A stretch of 64,000 nt of DNA from an uncultured Pseudokineococcus sp. (GCF_947499845.1 NZ_CANMPM010000004.1:124001-188000), one strand, 5' to 3'; counted from the stretch's first letter, positions 28,265 through 37,176 are shown. Made by a program: numbers and translations. Notes: a model not told the origin generated them from the sequence alone.

Positions 28265-29476
28265 TCAGGCCCGGCCGCAGAGGCGGGCCAGGTCGGCCGG
28301 GTTCGAGCTCTTGTCCATCGCGTGCTCGTAGGTGACGGCGCCCACGCGGACGAGCTCGGCGAGGTGCTGGTCGAGGGAGTGCATGCCGGCCGCGCCCCCC
28401 GCCTGCAGCGCCGAGGCGAGCTGGTGGGTCTTGCCCTCGCGGATGAGGTTGCGGACCGCGGGCGTCGCCATGAGCACCTCGGTGGCGACCGCCCGGCCTC
28501 GCCCGTCGGCCCGCTTGCAGAGGGTCTGGCTGACGACGCCCTGCAGGGCGCTCGCGAGCATCGTGCGCACCTGGTCCTGCTGGTCGGCGGGGAAGACGTC
28601 GACGACGCGGTCGACGGTCTGCGCCGCGTCCTGCGTGTGCAGGGTGGCGAGCACGAGGTGCCCGGTCTCGGCGGCGGTGAGGGCGATCGAGATGGTCTCG
28701 AGGTCGCGCAGCTCGCCGACGAGGATGATGTCCGGGTCCTGGCGCAGGGCGTGCTTGAGCGCGGCGGTGAAGGACCGGGTGTCCTCCCCCACCTCGCGCT
28801 GGTTCACGACGCAGCCCTTGTGCTGGTGGAGGAACTCGATCGGGTCCTCGACGGTCATGATGTGGTCCCGCCGGGTCCGGTTGGCGAGGTCGATGATGGC
28901 GGCCAGGGTCGTCGACTTGCCCGAGCCCGTCGGCCCCGTCACGAGGACGAGGCCCCGCGGCAGGTGGGCGAAGGTCGCGACGGCCGGCGGCACGCCGAGC
29001 TCCTCGAGCGCTCGCAGCTCGCTCGGGATCGCCCGGAAGGCCGCGCCGACGCTCCCCCGCTGCTTGTAGAGGTTGACGCGGAAGCGGCCCACCCCCGGGA
29101 CCGCGTGGGCGAGGTCGAGCTCGAGGTGCTCCTCGAAGCGCTCGCGGTGCTTCTGCGTGAGCATCCCGTAGAGGCCCCGCCGCAGCGCCCCCGGCTCGCA
29201 CGTCGGGAAGCCCGGGAGGGCGGCGAGCTCGCCGCGCACGCGGACCGTCGGCGGGACGCCGGCCGTCAGGTGCAGGTCCGAGGCCCCGGCCGCCGTCATG
29301 GCGACGAGGGCCCCGACGACGTCCACCTCCGGCTCGGGCTCGGCGTCGCCGCTGCGCGGCTGCGGGAGGAGCGTGTCGGGGAGGCGCGCAGCGCCCGGCG
29401 CGCTGCGGTCGGGCGCCACGCCCGGCGTCGGCGGGGACGGCGTGACCGGCGGGTCGCCGAGCGGCTGCAGCTCCAT
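28265..29476 (-). CDS. pilT: Type IV pilus retraction ATPase PilT
   Basis: The 403-residue AAA+-like motor has Walker A LVTGPTGSGKSTTLA, the Asp box MTVEDPIEF, Walker B DIILVGELRDLETI, the His box LVLATLHTQDAAQTVDRVVDVFP and the PilT-specific TPAVRNLIREGKTHQL and GMHSLDQHL, which separate it from PilB. Retraction gives twitching and DNA uptake. The start ATG 29476 is chosen because a sigma-28-like -10 ends nine bases upstream. An alternative GTG at 29551 overlaps the pilB stop (GTGA) and would add 25 basic residues. The first 45 residues are Pro-rich and not part of the fold. Confidence 0.94.
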   Translation of the reverse strand: MELQPLGDPPVTPSPPTPGVAPDRSAPGAARLPDTLLPQPRSGDAEPEPEVDVVGALVAMTAAGASDLHLTAGVPPTVRVRGELAALPGFPTCEPGALRRGLYGMLTQKHRERFEEHLELDLAHAVPGVGRFRVNLYKQRGSVGAAFRAIPSELRALEELGVPPAVATFAHLPRGLVLVTGPTGSGKSTTLAAIIDLANRTRRDHIMTVEDPIEFLHQHKGCVVNQREVGEDTRSFTAALKHALRQDPDIILVGELRDLETISIALTAAETGHLVLATLHTQDAAQTVDRVVDVFPADQQDQVRTMLASALQGVVSQTLCKRADGRGRAVATEVLMATPAVRNLIREGKTHQLASALQAGGAAGMHSLDQHLAELVRVGAVTYEHAMDKSSNPADLARLCGRA

Positions 29477-29485
29477 GCGCCGGTC

Positions 29486-29512
29486 ATCGGCGCGCGAGGG
29501 CCCCCGCTTGAG
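29486..29512 (-). promoter_or_regulatory. Sigma-28-like promoter just ahead of pilT
   Basis: CTCAAG (29512-29507), 15 bases, GCCGATGA (29491-29484) on the minus strand. The -10 core ends nine bases before ATG 29476, so this transcript would have almost no leader. It lies between the pilB stop and pilT. Confidence 0.6.
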
Positions 29513-29547
29513 GCAGCGGCGCGCCAGTCCTCCGCGGTCGCCCGCCG

Positions 29548-31227
29548 TCACGCGACGACCCGCAGGACCTCCTCCACCGACGTCAGCCCTGCGGCCACCT
29601 TGGCCCAGCCGTCGGCCCGCAGGCTAGTCATGCCCTCCCCCGCCGCGAGGCGGGCGATGTCGGAGGAGGACGCGCGCTCGACGGCGAGGCGCTCGACCCC
29701 CTCGGTGACGGTCATGACCTCGTGGAGCGCGAGGCGCCCCTTGTAGCCGGTCCGCGAGCAGTGCGGGCAGCCGACCGGGCGGTGCAGCACGGGCAACGGC
29801 GTCCCCGGCTCGTGCGGGAACCCGGCGAGCGCGAGCGCCTGCTCGTCCGGCCGGTAGGCCTCCTTGCAGCGCCCGCACAGCCGCCGCGCGAGGCGCTGGG
29901 CGAGGACGCAGTCGAGCGCCGACCCGACGAGGAAGGGCTCGATGCCCATCTCGGTGAGCCGGGTGATCGCCGAGGGGGCGTCGTTGGTGTGCAGCGTCGA
30001 GAGGACGAGGTGGCCGGTGAGGGCCGCCTCGACGGCGATGGTCGCCGTCTCGGCGTCGCGGATCTCGCCGAGGAGGACGACGTCGGGGTCCGAGCGGAGG
30101 ATGGACCGCAGCGCCCCGGCGAAGGTCAGCCCGGCCTTGGGGTTGACCTGCACCTGGTTGATGCCGGGGAGCCGGTACTCGACCGGGTCCTCGACGGTGA
30201 TGACGTTGATCTCGGGTCGGCTGACGATGTTGAGCGTGGCGTAGAGCGTCGTCGACTTCCCGGACCCGGTGGGGCCGGTGACGAGCACCATGCCGTAGGG
30301 CTTGCGGTAGCTCGTCGCGTACCGCTCGTGGTTCGCGTCGCTGAAGCCGAGGTCGGCGAGGTCGAGGCTCGCGGTGGAGTTGTCGAGGATGCGCATGACG
30401 ACCTTCTCGCCCCACACGGTCGGCAGCGTGGCCACGCGCAGGTCGATCTTGCGCCCGTGGTGCACCACCGAGAGGCGGCCGTCCTGGGGCCGGCGCCGCT
30501 CGGCGATGTCGATGTCCGCCATGATCTTCAACCGGGAGATGACGCCCGACTGCACCGAGCGGGGCGAGCGCATGACCTCGTGGAGGACGCCGTCGATGCG
30601 GAAGCGGACCCGCAGCTCGTGCTCGCCCGGCTCGATGTGGATGTCGGACGCGCGGTCGGTGATGGCCTGGTCGATGAGCAGGTTGACGTAGCGGACGATC
30701 GGCGCGTCCTCGACCGCGGCGGCGACGAGGGACAGGTCGTCCTGCGGGTCGACGTCCGCGGAGATCGCCGACGTGAGGTCGTCGAGGTCGGCGTCCGCGC
30801 GGCAGAAGCGCTCGACGGCGGCGGTGAGGTCCTCGCGCGTCGCCACGACGGGCAGGACGTCGAGGCCCGTGATGCTCCGGAGGTCGTCGAGGGCGACGAC
30901 GTCGCCCGGGTCCGCCATCGCGACGACGAGGCGGCGCTCCGCGTCGAGGCCGATCGGCAGGAGGCAGCTGCGCCGGCACAGCGAGGCGGGGACGCGCGCG
31001 ACGGCCGAGGGGTCCACGGGGTGCTCGGTGAGGTCGACGAAGCCGAGACCGACCTGGGCGGCCAGGGTCGCGACGAGCTGCGACTCGGTGATCGCCCGCG
31101 TGCTGATGAGGGCCTGGCCGAGCCGCTGCCGCGTCGTCCGCTGGTGGGCCAGCGCCTCGTCGAGCTGCTCGGGCGTGATGACGCCCTGCTGCACGAGCAG
31201 GTCGCCGATGCGGGTGCGGGTCCTCAC
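29548..31227 (-). CDS. pilB: Type IV pilus extension ATPase PilB
   Basis: The 559-residue motor has an N-terminal MshEN/T2SSE-N domain (RIGDLLVQQGVITPEQLDEAL, LGFVDLTEHPVDPSAV), then the GspE/PilB core: SDIHIEPGEHELRVRFRIDG, Walker A LVTGPTGSGKSTTLYATL, Asp box ITVEDPVEY, Walker B DVVLLGEIRDAETA, His box LVLSTLHTNDAPSAI. The zinc-binding cysteines CGRCKEAY and CPHCSRTGYKGR mark PilB rather than PilT. The GTG at 31227 has GGAGG six bases upstream; the longer frame is Pro/Arg read-through. It opens the pilus locus on the minus strand behind a sigma-28-like promoter. Confidence 0.96.
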   Translation of the reverse strand: MRTRTRIGDLLVQQGVITPEQLDEALAHQRTTRQRLGQALISTRAITESQLVATLAAQVGLGFVDLTEHPVDPSAVARVPASLCRRSCLLPIGLDAERRLVVAMADPGDVVALDDLRSITGLDVLPVVATREDLTAAVERFCRADADLDDLTSAISADVDPQDDLSLVAAAVEDAPIVRYVNLLIDQAITDRASDIHIEPGEHELRVRFRIDGVLHEVMRSPRSVQSGVISRLKIMADIDIAERRRPQDGRLSVVHHGRKIDLRVATLPTVWGEKVVMRILDNSTASLDLADLGFSDANHERYATSYRKPYGMVLVTGPTGSGKSTTLYATLNIVSRPEINVITVEDPVEYRLPGINQVQVNPKAGLTFAGALRSILRSDPDVVLLGEIRDAETATIAVEAALTGHLVLSTLHTNDAPSAITRLTEMGIEPFLVGSALDCVLAQRLARRLCGRCKEAYRPDEQALALAGFPHEPGTPLPVLHRPVGCPHCSRTGYKGRLALHEVMTVTEGVERLAVERASSSDIARLAAGEGMTSLRADGWAKVAAGLTSVEEVLRVVA

Positions 31228-31303
31228 GCGCGGCCTCCAGGGCCCCGGGCCGCGGCCGCCCGGGTGGGGGCGGCGGGGGGCGCGGCGAGGGGCCGACGGG
31301 GGC

Positions 31304-31330
31304 ATCGGCACGCGTCGCCGGAGGCTTGAG
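31304..31330 (-). promoter_or_regulatory. Sigma-28-like promoter of pilB
   Basis: CTCAAG (31330-31325), 15 bases, GCCGATGC (31309-31302) on the minus strand, about 75 bp ahead of the pilB GTG and downstream of the aroE terminator. Confidence 0.6.
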
Positions 31331-31393
31331 CCGCGCCCGGGGCCGACGCCCGGGCGCGCGGGTGGACCGCCCGACCGGCCTCGCTCCGCCGCT

Positions 31394-31418
31394 GCCGGCG
31401 CGCCCTCAGCGCGCCGGC
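31394..31418 (-). terminator. Hairpin enclosing the aroE stop codon
   Basis: A perfect 10-bp stem, GCCGGCGCGC (31394-31403) and GCGCGCCGGC (31409-31418), with a five-base loop that contains the aroE TGA. Confidence 0.5.
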
Positions 31419-32314
31419 GTCGCCGCGGCGCGACGTCGGCGCTCGGCCAGCCCCGCCTCGCGGAGCAGGTCCGGCGACGGCGCGACGCCCGTCATGAGCC
31501 GCACCTGCCCCACGGCCTGGCGCACGAGCATCTCGAAGCCGTCGACGACCGGGCCCCGCCAGGCGGCCGCCAGCGCGGTCGGCCAGGGGTCGTAGACGAC
31601 GTCCAGGAGCACGCCCCGGTGCTCCTGGCCTGCGGCGGCCGCGACCTCCGCGGCCAGGGCGTCGGCCGCCCCGGCCGGGGCCGTGCTGACGACGACGTCG
31701 GCCGCCGCCGTGCGGGCGGCCGCCTCGGCGAAGGGCTCGAGCGCCACCGCGACACCGCTGCGCGCGCCCACCTCCCGGAGGGCGGCAGCCCGCTCGGGCG
31801 AGCGCACGAGCGCGACGACGCGGCGGCAGCCCAGGGACGCCAGCGCGGCGACGGCGGAGACCCCGGTCGCCCCGCCGCCCAGGACCACGCCGTGCTCGGG
31901 CGCCGCGGCGAGGAGCGGGCTCAGCGCCCCCGCGATCCCCTCGACGTCGGTGTTGGCGCCGAGCGCCTCGCGCGCGGCCCCCTCGCCCCGCCAGGTGACG
32001 GTGTTGACGACGCCCGTGGCGCGGGCGACGTCGTCGAGCTCGTCGAGCAGCGGCAGGACGGCCCGCTTGAGCGGCATCGTCAGCGACAGCCCCGCCCACC
32101 CGGGCCCGCACGCCGCGAGCACGCCGGGCAGCTCGGCCTCGGTGATCTCCCGGGCGTCGTAGGTCCACCCGTCGAGGGCCATCGCCGCGTACGCCGCCCG
32201 GTGCATCGCGGGTGACAGGGAGTGGGCGACGGGCGAGCCGAGGACGGCCGCCCGTCGCGGGCCCCGGTCGCCGTCCGCCGACGCGCCCGGGGGCGGAGGC
32301 GGTGCGTCAGTCAC
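31406..32314 (-). CDS. aroE: Shikimate dehydrogenase
   Basis: The 302-residue NADPH enzyme reduces 3-dehydroshikimate. The substrate site is seen in GSPVAHSLSPAMHRAAYAAM (Ser pair), LTMPLK (catalytic Lys), NTVT and GANTDVEG (catalytic Asp), and RQAVGQ near the C-terminus. The Rossmann part has GGGATGVSAVAALASLG. The GTG at 32314 overlaps the mltG tail by 8 bp; the first 18 residues are a Pro-rich lead. The order alaS-ruvX-mltG-aroE is conserved in actinobacteria. Confidence 0.93.
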   Translation of the reverse strand: MTDAPPPPPGASADGDRGPRRAAVLGSPVAHSLSPAMHRAAYAAMALDGWTYDAREITEAELPGVLAACGPGWAGLSLTMPLKRAVLPLLDELDDVARATGVVNTVTWRGEGAAREALGANTDVEGIAGALSPLLAAAPEHGVVLGGGATGVSAVAALASLGCRRVVALVRSPERAAALREVGARSGVAVALEPFAEAAARTAAADVVVSTAPAGAADALAAEVAAAAGQEHRGVLLDVVYDPWPTALAAAWRGPVVDGFEMLVRQAVGQVRLMTGVAPSPDLLREAGLAERRRRAAATPAR

Positions 32315-33467
32315 TGCCGTTCTCGCGCAGCCACTGCTGGAAGAGGCGGACGTTCTGCTGGTGCTCGTCGAAGGTGACGGCGAAGCGCGTCTCCCCCGTC
32401 GTGGGGTTGACGGCCACGAAGTACATCCACGGGCCGTCGGCGGGGCTCACCGCGGCGGCGATGGCGCTGTCCCCCGGCGAGTTGATCGGTCCCGGCGGCA
32501 GCCCCGGGTAGACGTAGGTGTTGTAGGGCGAGTCCGTGGCGCGGTCCTCGTCCGTCGTCGTCACGCCCCGCTTGCCCGTGGCGTAGTCGACGGTCGTGTC
32601 GAACTGCAGGGGCATGCCGGCGGCGACGCGGTTCTCGATGACGCGGGCGACCTTCGGGCGGTCCTCCTCGCGGGAGGCCTCGGCCTCGACGAGGCTCGCG
32701 ACCGTCATGGTGCGGTGCCACCGCTCCGGCGGCACGCCCCCCTCGACGAGGCCCTGCTCCGCGCGCGTCACCATGGTGGAGACGACCTCGACGGCCGTGA
32801 CGTCCGGCTCGAAGGTGTACGTGGCGGGGAAGAGGTAGCCCTCGAGGTCGCCCTGCGCCTCGGCGGGCAGCGGCACCGACGGGTCGGTCGCGGCGGCGCG
32901 CAGGTCGTCGACGGCGAGGCCGGTGTCGGCCTCGATCTGCGCGAGCGCGTCCGCGGCGCGCAGGCCCTCGATGAGCTGGACGCGCAGGCTCACGCGGGCG
33001 GCCGGGGACAGCAGGAGGTCCAGCGCGCCGGCGGCGGACATCTCCTCGCGCAGGGCGTACGTGCCCGGCTGGATGCTCGCCGAGTCGGGGTCGGCGGCCG
33101 CCGCGGAGACGAAGGCGCCGACCGTGCGGACGACCCCGGCCTCCACGAGGACCTCGCCGATGTCCTGGCCCGTGGCGCCCTGCTCCACCTGGACCTGCAC
33201 CTCACCGGTGCCCGGGCCGGCGTAGTCCTCGGGGGCCGTCTCGCGGTCCAGGAGGGGGCTGACGAAGTTCCAGCCGACGACGCCGGCGCCCACGACGAGC
33301 GCCAGCGCCAGCACCATGACGAGGGCGGCGACGGCCCGACGAGCACCGCTGCGACGCCGGCGGCGCGGGCGCCCGGCGGCGTCGTCGGCCGGGTCGGGCG
33401 CGGTCGGGTCGGCGACGGCGCCGACGAGCGGGACGTCCGGGCGCACGGGCGTGCGGCGGCGCCTCAC
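32307..33467 (-). CDS. mltG: Endolytic murein transglycosylase
   Basis: The 386-residue protein cuts nascent peptidoglycan strands. It has a short basic cytoplasmic tail, one membrane segment (ARRAVAALVMVLALALVVGAG, about residues 33-58), a LysM-like domain (EVQVQVEQGATGQDIGEVLVEAGVV) and the YceG catalytic domain with the active-site Glu in MTVASLVEAEASREEDRPKV. FDTTVDYATGKRG and SPYNTYVYPGLPPGPI are also characteristic. The GTG at 33467 overlaps the ruvX stop (GTGA); the open frame continues further upstream only as read-through of ruvX. Length is typical once that is removed. Confidence 0.93.
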   Translation of the reverse strand: MRRRRTPVRPDVPLVGAVADPTAPDPADDAAGRPRRRRRSGARRAVAALVMVLALALVVGAGVVGWNFVSPLLDRETAPEDYAGPGTGEVQVQVEQGATGQDIGEVLVEAGVVRTVGAFVSAAAADPDSASIQPGTYALREEMSAAGALDLLLSPAARVSLRVQLIEGLRAADALAQIEADTGLAVDDLRAAATDPSVPLPAEAQGDLEGYLFPATYTFEPDVTAVEVVSTMVTRAEQGLVEGGVPPERWHRTMTVASLVEAEASREEDRPKVARVIENRVAAGMPLQFDTTVDYATGKRGVTTTDEDRATDSPYNTYVYPGLPPGPINSPGDSAIAAAVSPADGPWMYFVAVNPTTGETRFAVTFDEHQQNVRLFQQWLRENGSD

Positions 33468-34489
33468 GCCGGCCCCCCGGCGGACGGCCCGGGGACCGGG
33501 CGGGGGGCGGGCCTGCTGGCGACCGTCCGGGGCCCCGGGCGCGGGGCGGGCTGGCGGGTGGTGCTCACGGTGGCGTCCTCCTCCGGGGGCGGACCCTCGG
33601 CCCGCACCGCGTCCTCGTCGGCGCGCCCCGCCCCCCGGCGGCTCCCGACCTCGTCGTCCTGGTGCCCGTGCTGGTGGTGCTCCTCGTGCCGGTGGTGCTG
33701 ATCGTGCTCGTCCGGCCCGTGGTGCGGGCCGCCGTCGTCCGGCGGTGCGGCGCCGGCCGGGCCGCGTCGCCGGCGCCCGTCCGGCCCCAGGGGCCGCACG
33801 GGGCTCCCGGGCGGCCGGCCCGAGGAGCGCTCGAGGTCGAGCGCCGTCTGGAGGATCCACGCCGCGGCGACCTGGTCCACCACGGCCCGGTGCCGGCGGC
33901 CCGCCGTCCCCCCGTCGTGGAGGGCGCGGTGGGCGCCGGCGGTGCTCAGCCGCTCGTCGACGAGGCGCACCGGGACCGGTGCCACCAGGTCGGCGAGGCG
34001 GCCAGCGTACTGGCGGGCGGCCCCGGCCGACCGCCCCTCCTGCCCCGACAGCGACCGCGGGAGCCCGACGACGACCTCGACCGCCCCCCGCTCGCGGACC
34101 TCGCGCGCCAGGGCCACGAGATCGGCGGGTGTCTCGTCGGCCCTCGAGGCCACCTCCGCTCGGGAGTCCCCGGTGCCGGCGCGCCAGCGGTCCTCGGCCC
34201 CCCCGCGCGGCGGACGGTCGCGCGCCAGCGTCTGGACGGCCGTGGCGACCAGGCCGTCCGGGTCGCTCGCGGCGAGCCCCACCCGCACGCTGCCGACGTC
34301 CACGCCCAGCCGGACGCCGGGGCGCGCGCGCCGCGGCCCGTCGGTGACGGCCCCGGGGGCCGCGGACGTCGTCTCGGCCCCGCTCCCCGTCTCCGGCCGC
34401 CCGGTCTCGACGCCGGCCTCGACGCCGGGCGCGCTCGAGGGCGCGCGCTCCGGCTTGCGCCGGGGCCGTGGACGGCCCGTCCTCGCCAC
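33464..34489 (-). CDS. ruvX: RuvX/YqgF-family nuclease with long extensions and a His-rich tail
   Basis: The YqgF fold (RNase H-like; proposed Holliday-junction resolvase, also linked to 16S rRNA processing) is recognisable from GVRLGVDVGSVRVGLAASDP, VVVGLPRSLSGQEGRS, VRLVDERLST and VVDQVAAAWILQTAL, with the acidic residues intact. The family is normally ~150 residues; this frame is 341 from GTG 34489. The N-terminal ~60 residues are low-complexity. The core has an insertion (RPPRGGAEDRWRAGTGDS region), and after the core comes a tail with about ten histidines in 24 residues (HHGPDEHDQHHRHEEHHQHG) followed by more disordered sequence. A start nearer the fold is possible. It lies between alaS and mltG, as in other actinobacteria. 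Confidence 0.85.
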   Translation of the reverse strand: MARTGRPRPRRKPERAPSSAPGVEAGVETGRPETGSGAETTSAAPGAVTDGPRRARPGVRLGVDVGSVRVGLAASDPDGLVATAVQTLARDRPPRGGAEDRWRAGTGDSRAEVASRADETPADLVALAREVRERGAVEVVVGLPRSLSGQEGRSAGAARQYAGRLADLVAPVPVRLVDERLSTAGAHRALHDGGTAGRRHRAVVDQVAAAWILQTALDLERSSGRPPGSPVRPLGPDGRRRRGPAGAAPPDDGGPHHGPDEHDQHHRHEEHHQHGHQDDEVGSRRGAGRADEDAVRAEGPPPEEDATVSTTRQPAPRPGPRTVASRPAPRPVPGPSAGGPA

Positions 34490-34500
34490 GGTGCCCGCCG

Positions 34501-37176
34501 TCAGCTGGTCACCGCGGCGCCGACCTGGTGCTCCACCGCCGTGAGGGCCTCGCCGAGGCGTGCGGCGTCCGTGCCGCCGCCCTGGGCGACGTCGTCCTTG
34601 CCCCCGCCGCCGCCGCCGAGCACGCCGGCAGCCGTCTTCACCATGGCCCCGGCCCGGACGCCCCACTCGCGCGCCCGATCGTTCGTCGCGACGACGACCA
34701 ACGGGCGGCCCTTGGCGACGCCGCCGACCGCGACGACGGCCGGCCGGTCGCGGCCGAGGCGGCCGCGGACGTCCAGCGCGAGCGTGCGCAGGTCGTCGGC
34801 CGAGGCCACCTCCCCGGCGTCGTGCCCGACGTAGGCCACGCCGAAGACGTCGGTCGGCGCCGCGGCGAGCTGCCCCGCCGCCGCGAGGACGCGCTCGGTG
34901 CGCTGGCGGGCCAGCTCGCGGTCGGCGTCGCGCAGGCGCCCCACGACGTCGCGGACGCGGGTGACGACGTCGCCCTCGCCGGCCCCGAGCACCTCGGTGA
35001 CCTGCGCCACGAGGTCGCGCTCGCGCGCGAGGTAGCGGAAGCCCTCGACGCCGACGACGGCCTCGACGCGCCGGTTGCCCGCGCCCACGGAGGACTCGCC
35101 GGTGAGGACGAGCGGACCCACCTGGCTGCTGCGCTGCACGTGCGTGCCGCCGCAGAGCTCGCGCGACCAGGGACCGCCGATCTCGACGACGCGGACCTCC
35201 TCGCCGTAGGTCTCGCCGAAGAGAGCCAGCGCCCCCCACTCGCGCGCCTGCGGCAGCGTCATCCACTGCGCGGTGACGGGCAGGTCGTCGCGGACCGCCA
35301 GGTTGCTGACGTCCTCGACGTCCCGCCGCTGCTGCGCGGACAGCCCGCCCTTCCAGGCGAAGTCGAGGCGCAGGTACCCGGGCCGGTTGTAGGAGCCCGA
35401 CTGCTGGGCCGACGGGCCGAGCACCTGCCGCAGCGCGGCGTGCACGACGTGCGTGCCCGAGTGCGCCTGGCAGGCGTCGACGCGCCACTGCGGGTCGACG
35501 GACGCCTGCACCTGCGCGCCCTGCACCAGCTCGCCGTCGAGGACGCGCACCTGGTGGACGACGAGGCCCTTGATCGGTCGCTGCACGTCGAGCACCTCGG
35601 CCGAGCCGCCGTCCCAGACGAGCGTCCCGGCGTCGGCGCTCTGGCCGCCCGACTCGGCGTAGAAGGGCGTGCGGTCGAGGACGACCTCGACGACGCGCCC
35701 CTCCCCCGCCGCCACGACGGGCTCGACGCCGTCGACGACCGCGAGGACCTGCCCCGTCGTCGTCAGCGTCGTGTAGGCCTGCCAGTCGGTCGGCCCGTTC
35801 GCCTCGAGGACCTCGCGGTAGGCGCCCGTCGCCGCGGCGCCGCTGCGCTTGGAGCGCGCGTCGGCCCGGGCGCGCTCGCGCTGCTCGGTCATGAGCTCGC
35901 GGAAGCCCTGCTCGTCGACGGACACGCCCTGCTCGGCGGCCATCTCGAGGGTGAGGTCGATGGGGAACCCGTAGGTGTCGTGCAGCTGGAAGGCCCGGGT
36001 GGCCGGCACCTGCGTGGCGCCTCCCTGCTTCGTCTCCCGCACGGCCGTGTCGAGGATGGTCGTGCCCGCAACGAGGGTGCGCCGGAACGCTTCGTCCTCC
36101 GCGGCGACGACCTCGCTGATGCGCCCGAAGTCGGCCTCGAGCTCGGGGTAGGAGCGCGCCATGCGCTCCTTCGACACGGCCGTCAGGTCGGCCAGCGACG
36201 GCGCGTCGACGCCGAGCAGGCGCATCGCCCGCACCGCGCGGCGCAGCAGCCGGCGCAGCACGTAGCCGCGGCCCTCGTTGCCGGGGCGGACGCCGTCGCC
36301 GACGAGCATGAGTCCGCTGCGCACGTGGTCGGCGACGACCCGCAGGCGCACGTCGGACGCCGGGTCGGCGCCGTAGCGCACCCCCGCCATCGCCGAGGCC
36401 GCCTCGATGACGGGGAAGACCTCGTCGATCTCGTACATGTTGTCCTTGCCCTGGAGCAGGTACGCCACCCGCTCCAGGCCCATGCCCGTGTCGATGTTCT
36501 TGCGCGGCAGCTCGCCGAGGATCGGGAAGCCGTTCTTCCCGCCGCCCTCGCCGCGCTCGAACTCCATGAAGACGAGGTTCCAGATCTCGATGTAGCGGTC
36601 CTCGTCGGCGGCGGGCCCGCCGTCACGGCCGAAGCGGGCGCCGGCGTCGACGAAGATCTCGCTGCAGGGGCCGCACGGCCCGGGCCCACCGGTGGACCAG
36701 TAGTTCGAGTCCATCCCCAGGCGCTGCACGCGGTCCGGCGAGACCCCGACGTCCTTGGTCCAGATGCGGTGGGCCTCGTCGTCGTCCTCGTAGACGGTGA
36801 CCCACAGGTCCTCCTCGCGGAACCCGTACCCGCCCTGGTCCTGCGGCGTCGTGACGAGCTCCCACGCCCACGGGATCGCCTTCTCCTTGAAGTAGTCGCC
36901 GAAGGAGAAGTTGCCGTTCATCTGGAAGAAGGTGCCGTGGCGGGTGGTCTTGCCGACCTCCTCGATGTCGAGGGTGCGCACGCACTTCTGCACGCTCGTC
37001 GCGCGGTCGAACGGCGCCGGCTCCCGCCCCGTGAGGTAGGGGATGAAGGGCACCATGCCGGCGACGGTGAAGAGCAGCGTCGGGTCGGGCGAGACGAGCG
37101 AGGCGCTGGGGACCACGGTGTGGTCCTTGCCCTCGAAGAAGCTGAGCCAGCGACGGCGGATCTCCGCGGTCTCCAT
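34501..37176 (-). CDS. alaS: Alanyl-tRNA synthetase
   Basis: The 891-residue enzyme charges tRNA-Ala. The class II catalytic core starts METAEIRRRWLSFFEGKDHTVVPSAS and includes RHGTFFQMNGNFSFGDYFK and GMGLERVAYLLQG. The editing domain has the zinc ligands in AHSGTHVVH and CGGTHV. A C-Ala domain with DHHA1-type Gly-rich sequence (GGVAKGRPLVVVATND, VLGGGGGGKDDVAQGGG) ends the protein. The ATG at 37176 has GGAAGG upstream. It leads alaS-ruvX-mltG-aroE. I looked for a T-box-like leader and saw none. Confidence 0.97.
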   Translation of the reverse strand: METAEIRRRWLSFFEGKDHTVVPSASLVSPDPTLLFTVAGMVPFIPYLTGREPAPFDRATSVQKCVRTLDIEEVGKTTRHGTFFQMNGNFSFGDYFKEKAIPWAWELVTTPQDQGGYGFREEDLWVTVYEDDDEAHRIWTKDVGVSPDRVQRLGMDSNYWSTGGPGPCGPCSEIFVDAGARFGRDGGPAADEDRYIEIWNLVFMEFERGEGGGKNGFPILGELPRKNIDTGMGLERVAYLLQGKDNMYEIDEVFPVIEAASAMAGVRYGADPASDVRLRVVADHVRSGLMLVGDGVRPGNEGRGYVLRRLLRRAVRAMRLLGVDAPSLADLTAVSKERMARSYPELEADFGRISEVVAAEDEAFRRTLVAGTTILDTAVRETKQGGATQVPATRAFQLHDTYGFPIDLTLEMAAEQGVSVDEQGFRELMTEQRERARADARSKRSGAAATGAYREVLEANGPTDWQAYTTLTTTGQVLAVVDGVEPVVAAGEGRVVEVVLDRTPFYAESGGQSADAGTLVWDGGSAEVLDVQRPIKGLVVHQVRVLDGELVQGAQVQASVDPQWRVDACQAHSGTHVVHAALRQVLGPSAQQSGSYNRPGYLRLDFAWKGGLSAQQRRDVEDVSNLAVRDDLPVTAQWMTLPQAREWGALALFGETYGEEVRVVEIGGPWSRELCGGTHVQRSSQVGPLVLTGESSVGAGNRRVEAVVGVEGFRYLARERDLVAQVTEVLGAGEGDVVTRVRDVVGRLRDADRELARQRTERVLAAAGQLAAAPTDVFGVAYVGHDAGEVASADDLRTLALDVRGRLGRDRPAVVAVGGVAKGRPLVVVATNDRAREWGVRAGAMVKTAAGVLGGGGGGKDDVAQGGGTDAARLGEALTAVEHQVGAAVTS

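Noticed and set aside
29477-29551. GTG 29551 as the pilT start
   Set aside because: It fits the GTGA overlap habit, but a sigma-28-like promoter lies inside the extra 25 codons, which are basic and not part of the PilT fold; kept only as an alternative.
37009-37014. Further SOS half-sites (TCGAAC) within coding regions
   Set aside because: Copies such as those near 3855, 32595 and 37009 lack the GTTCGA partner at four bases and lie inside genes.
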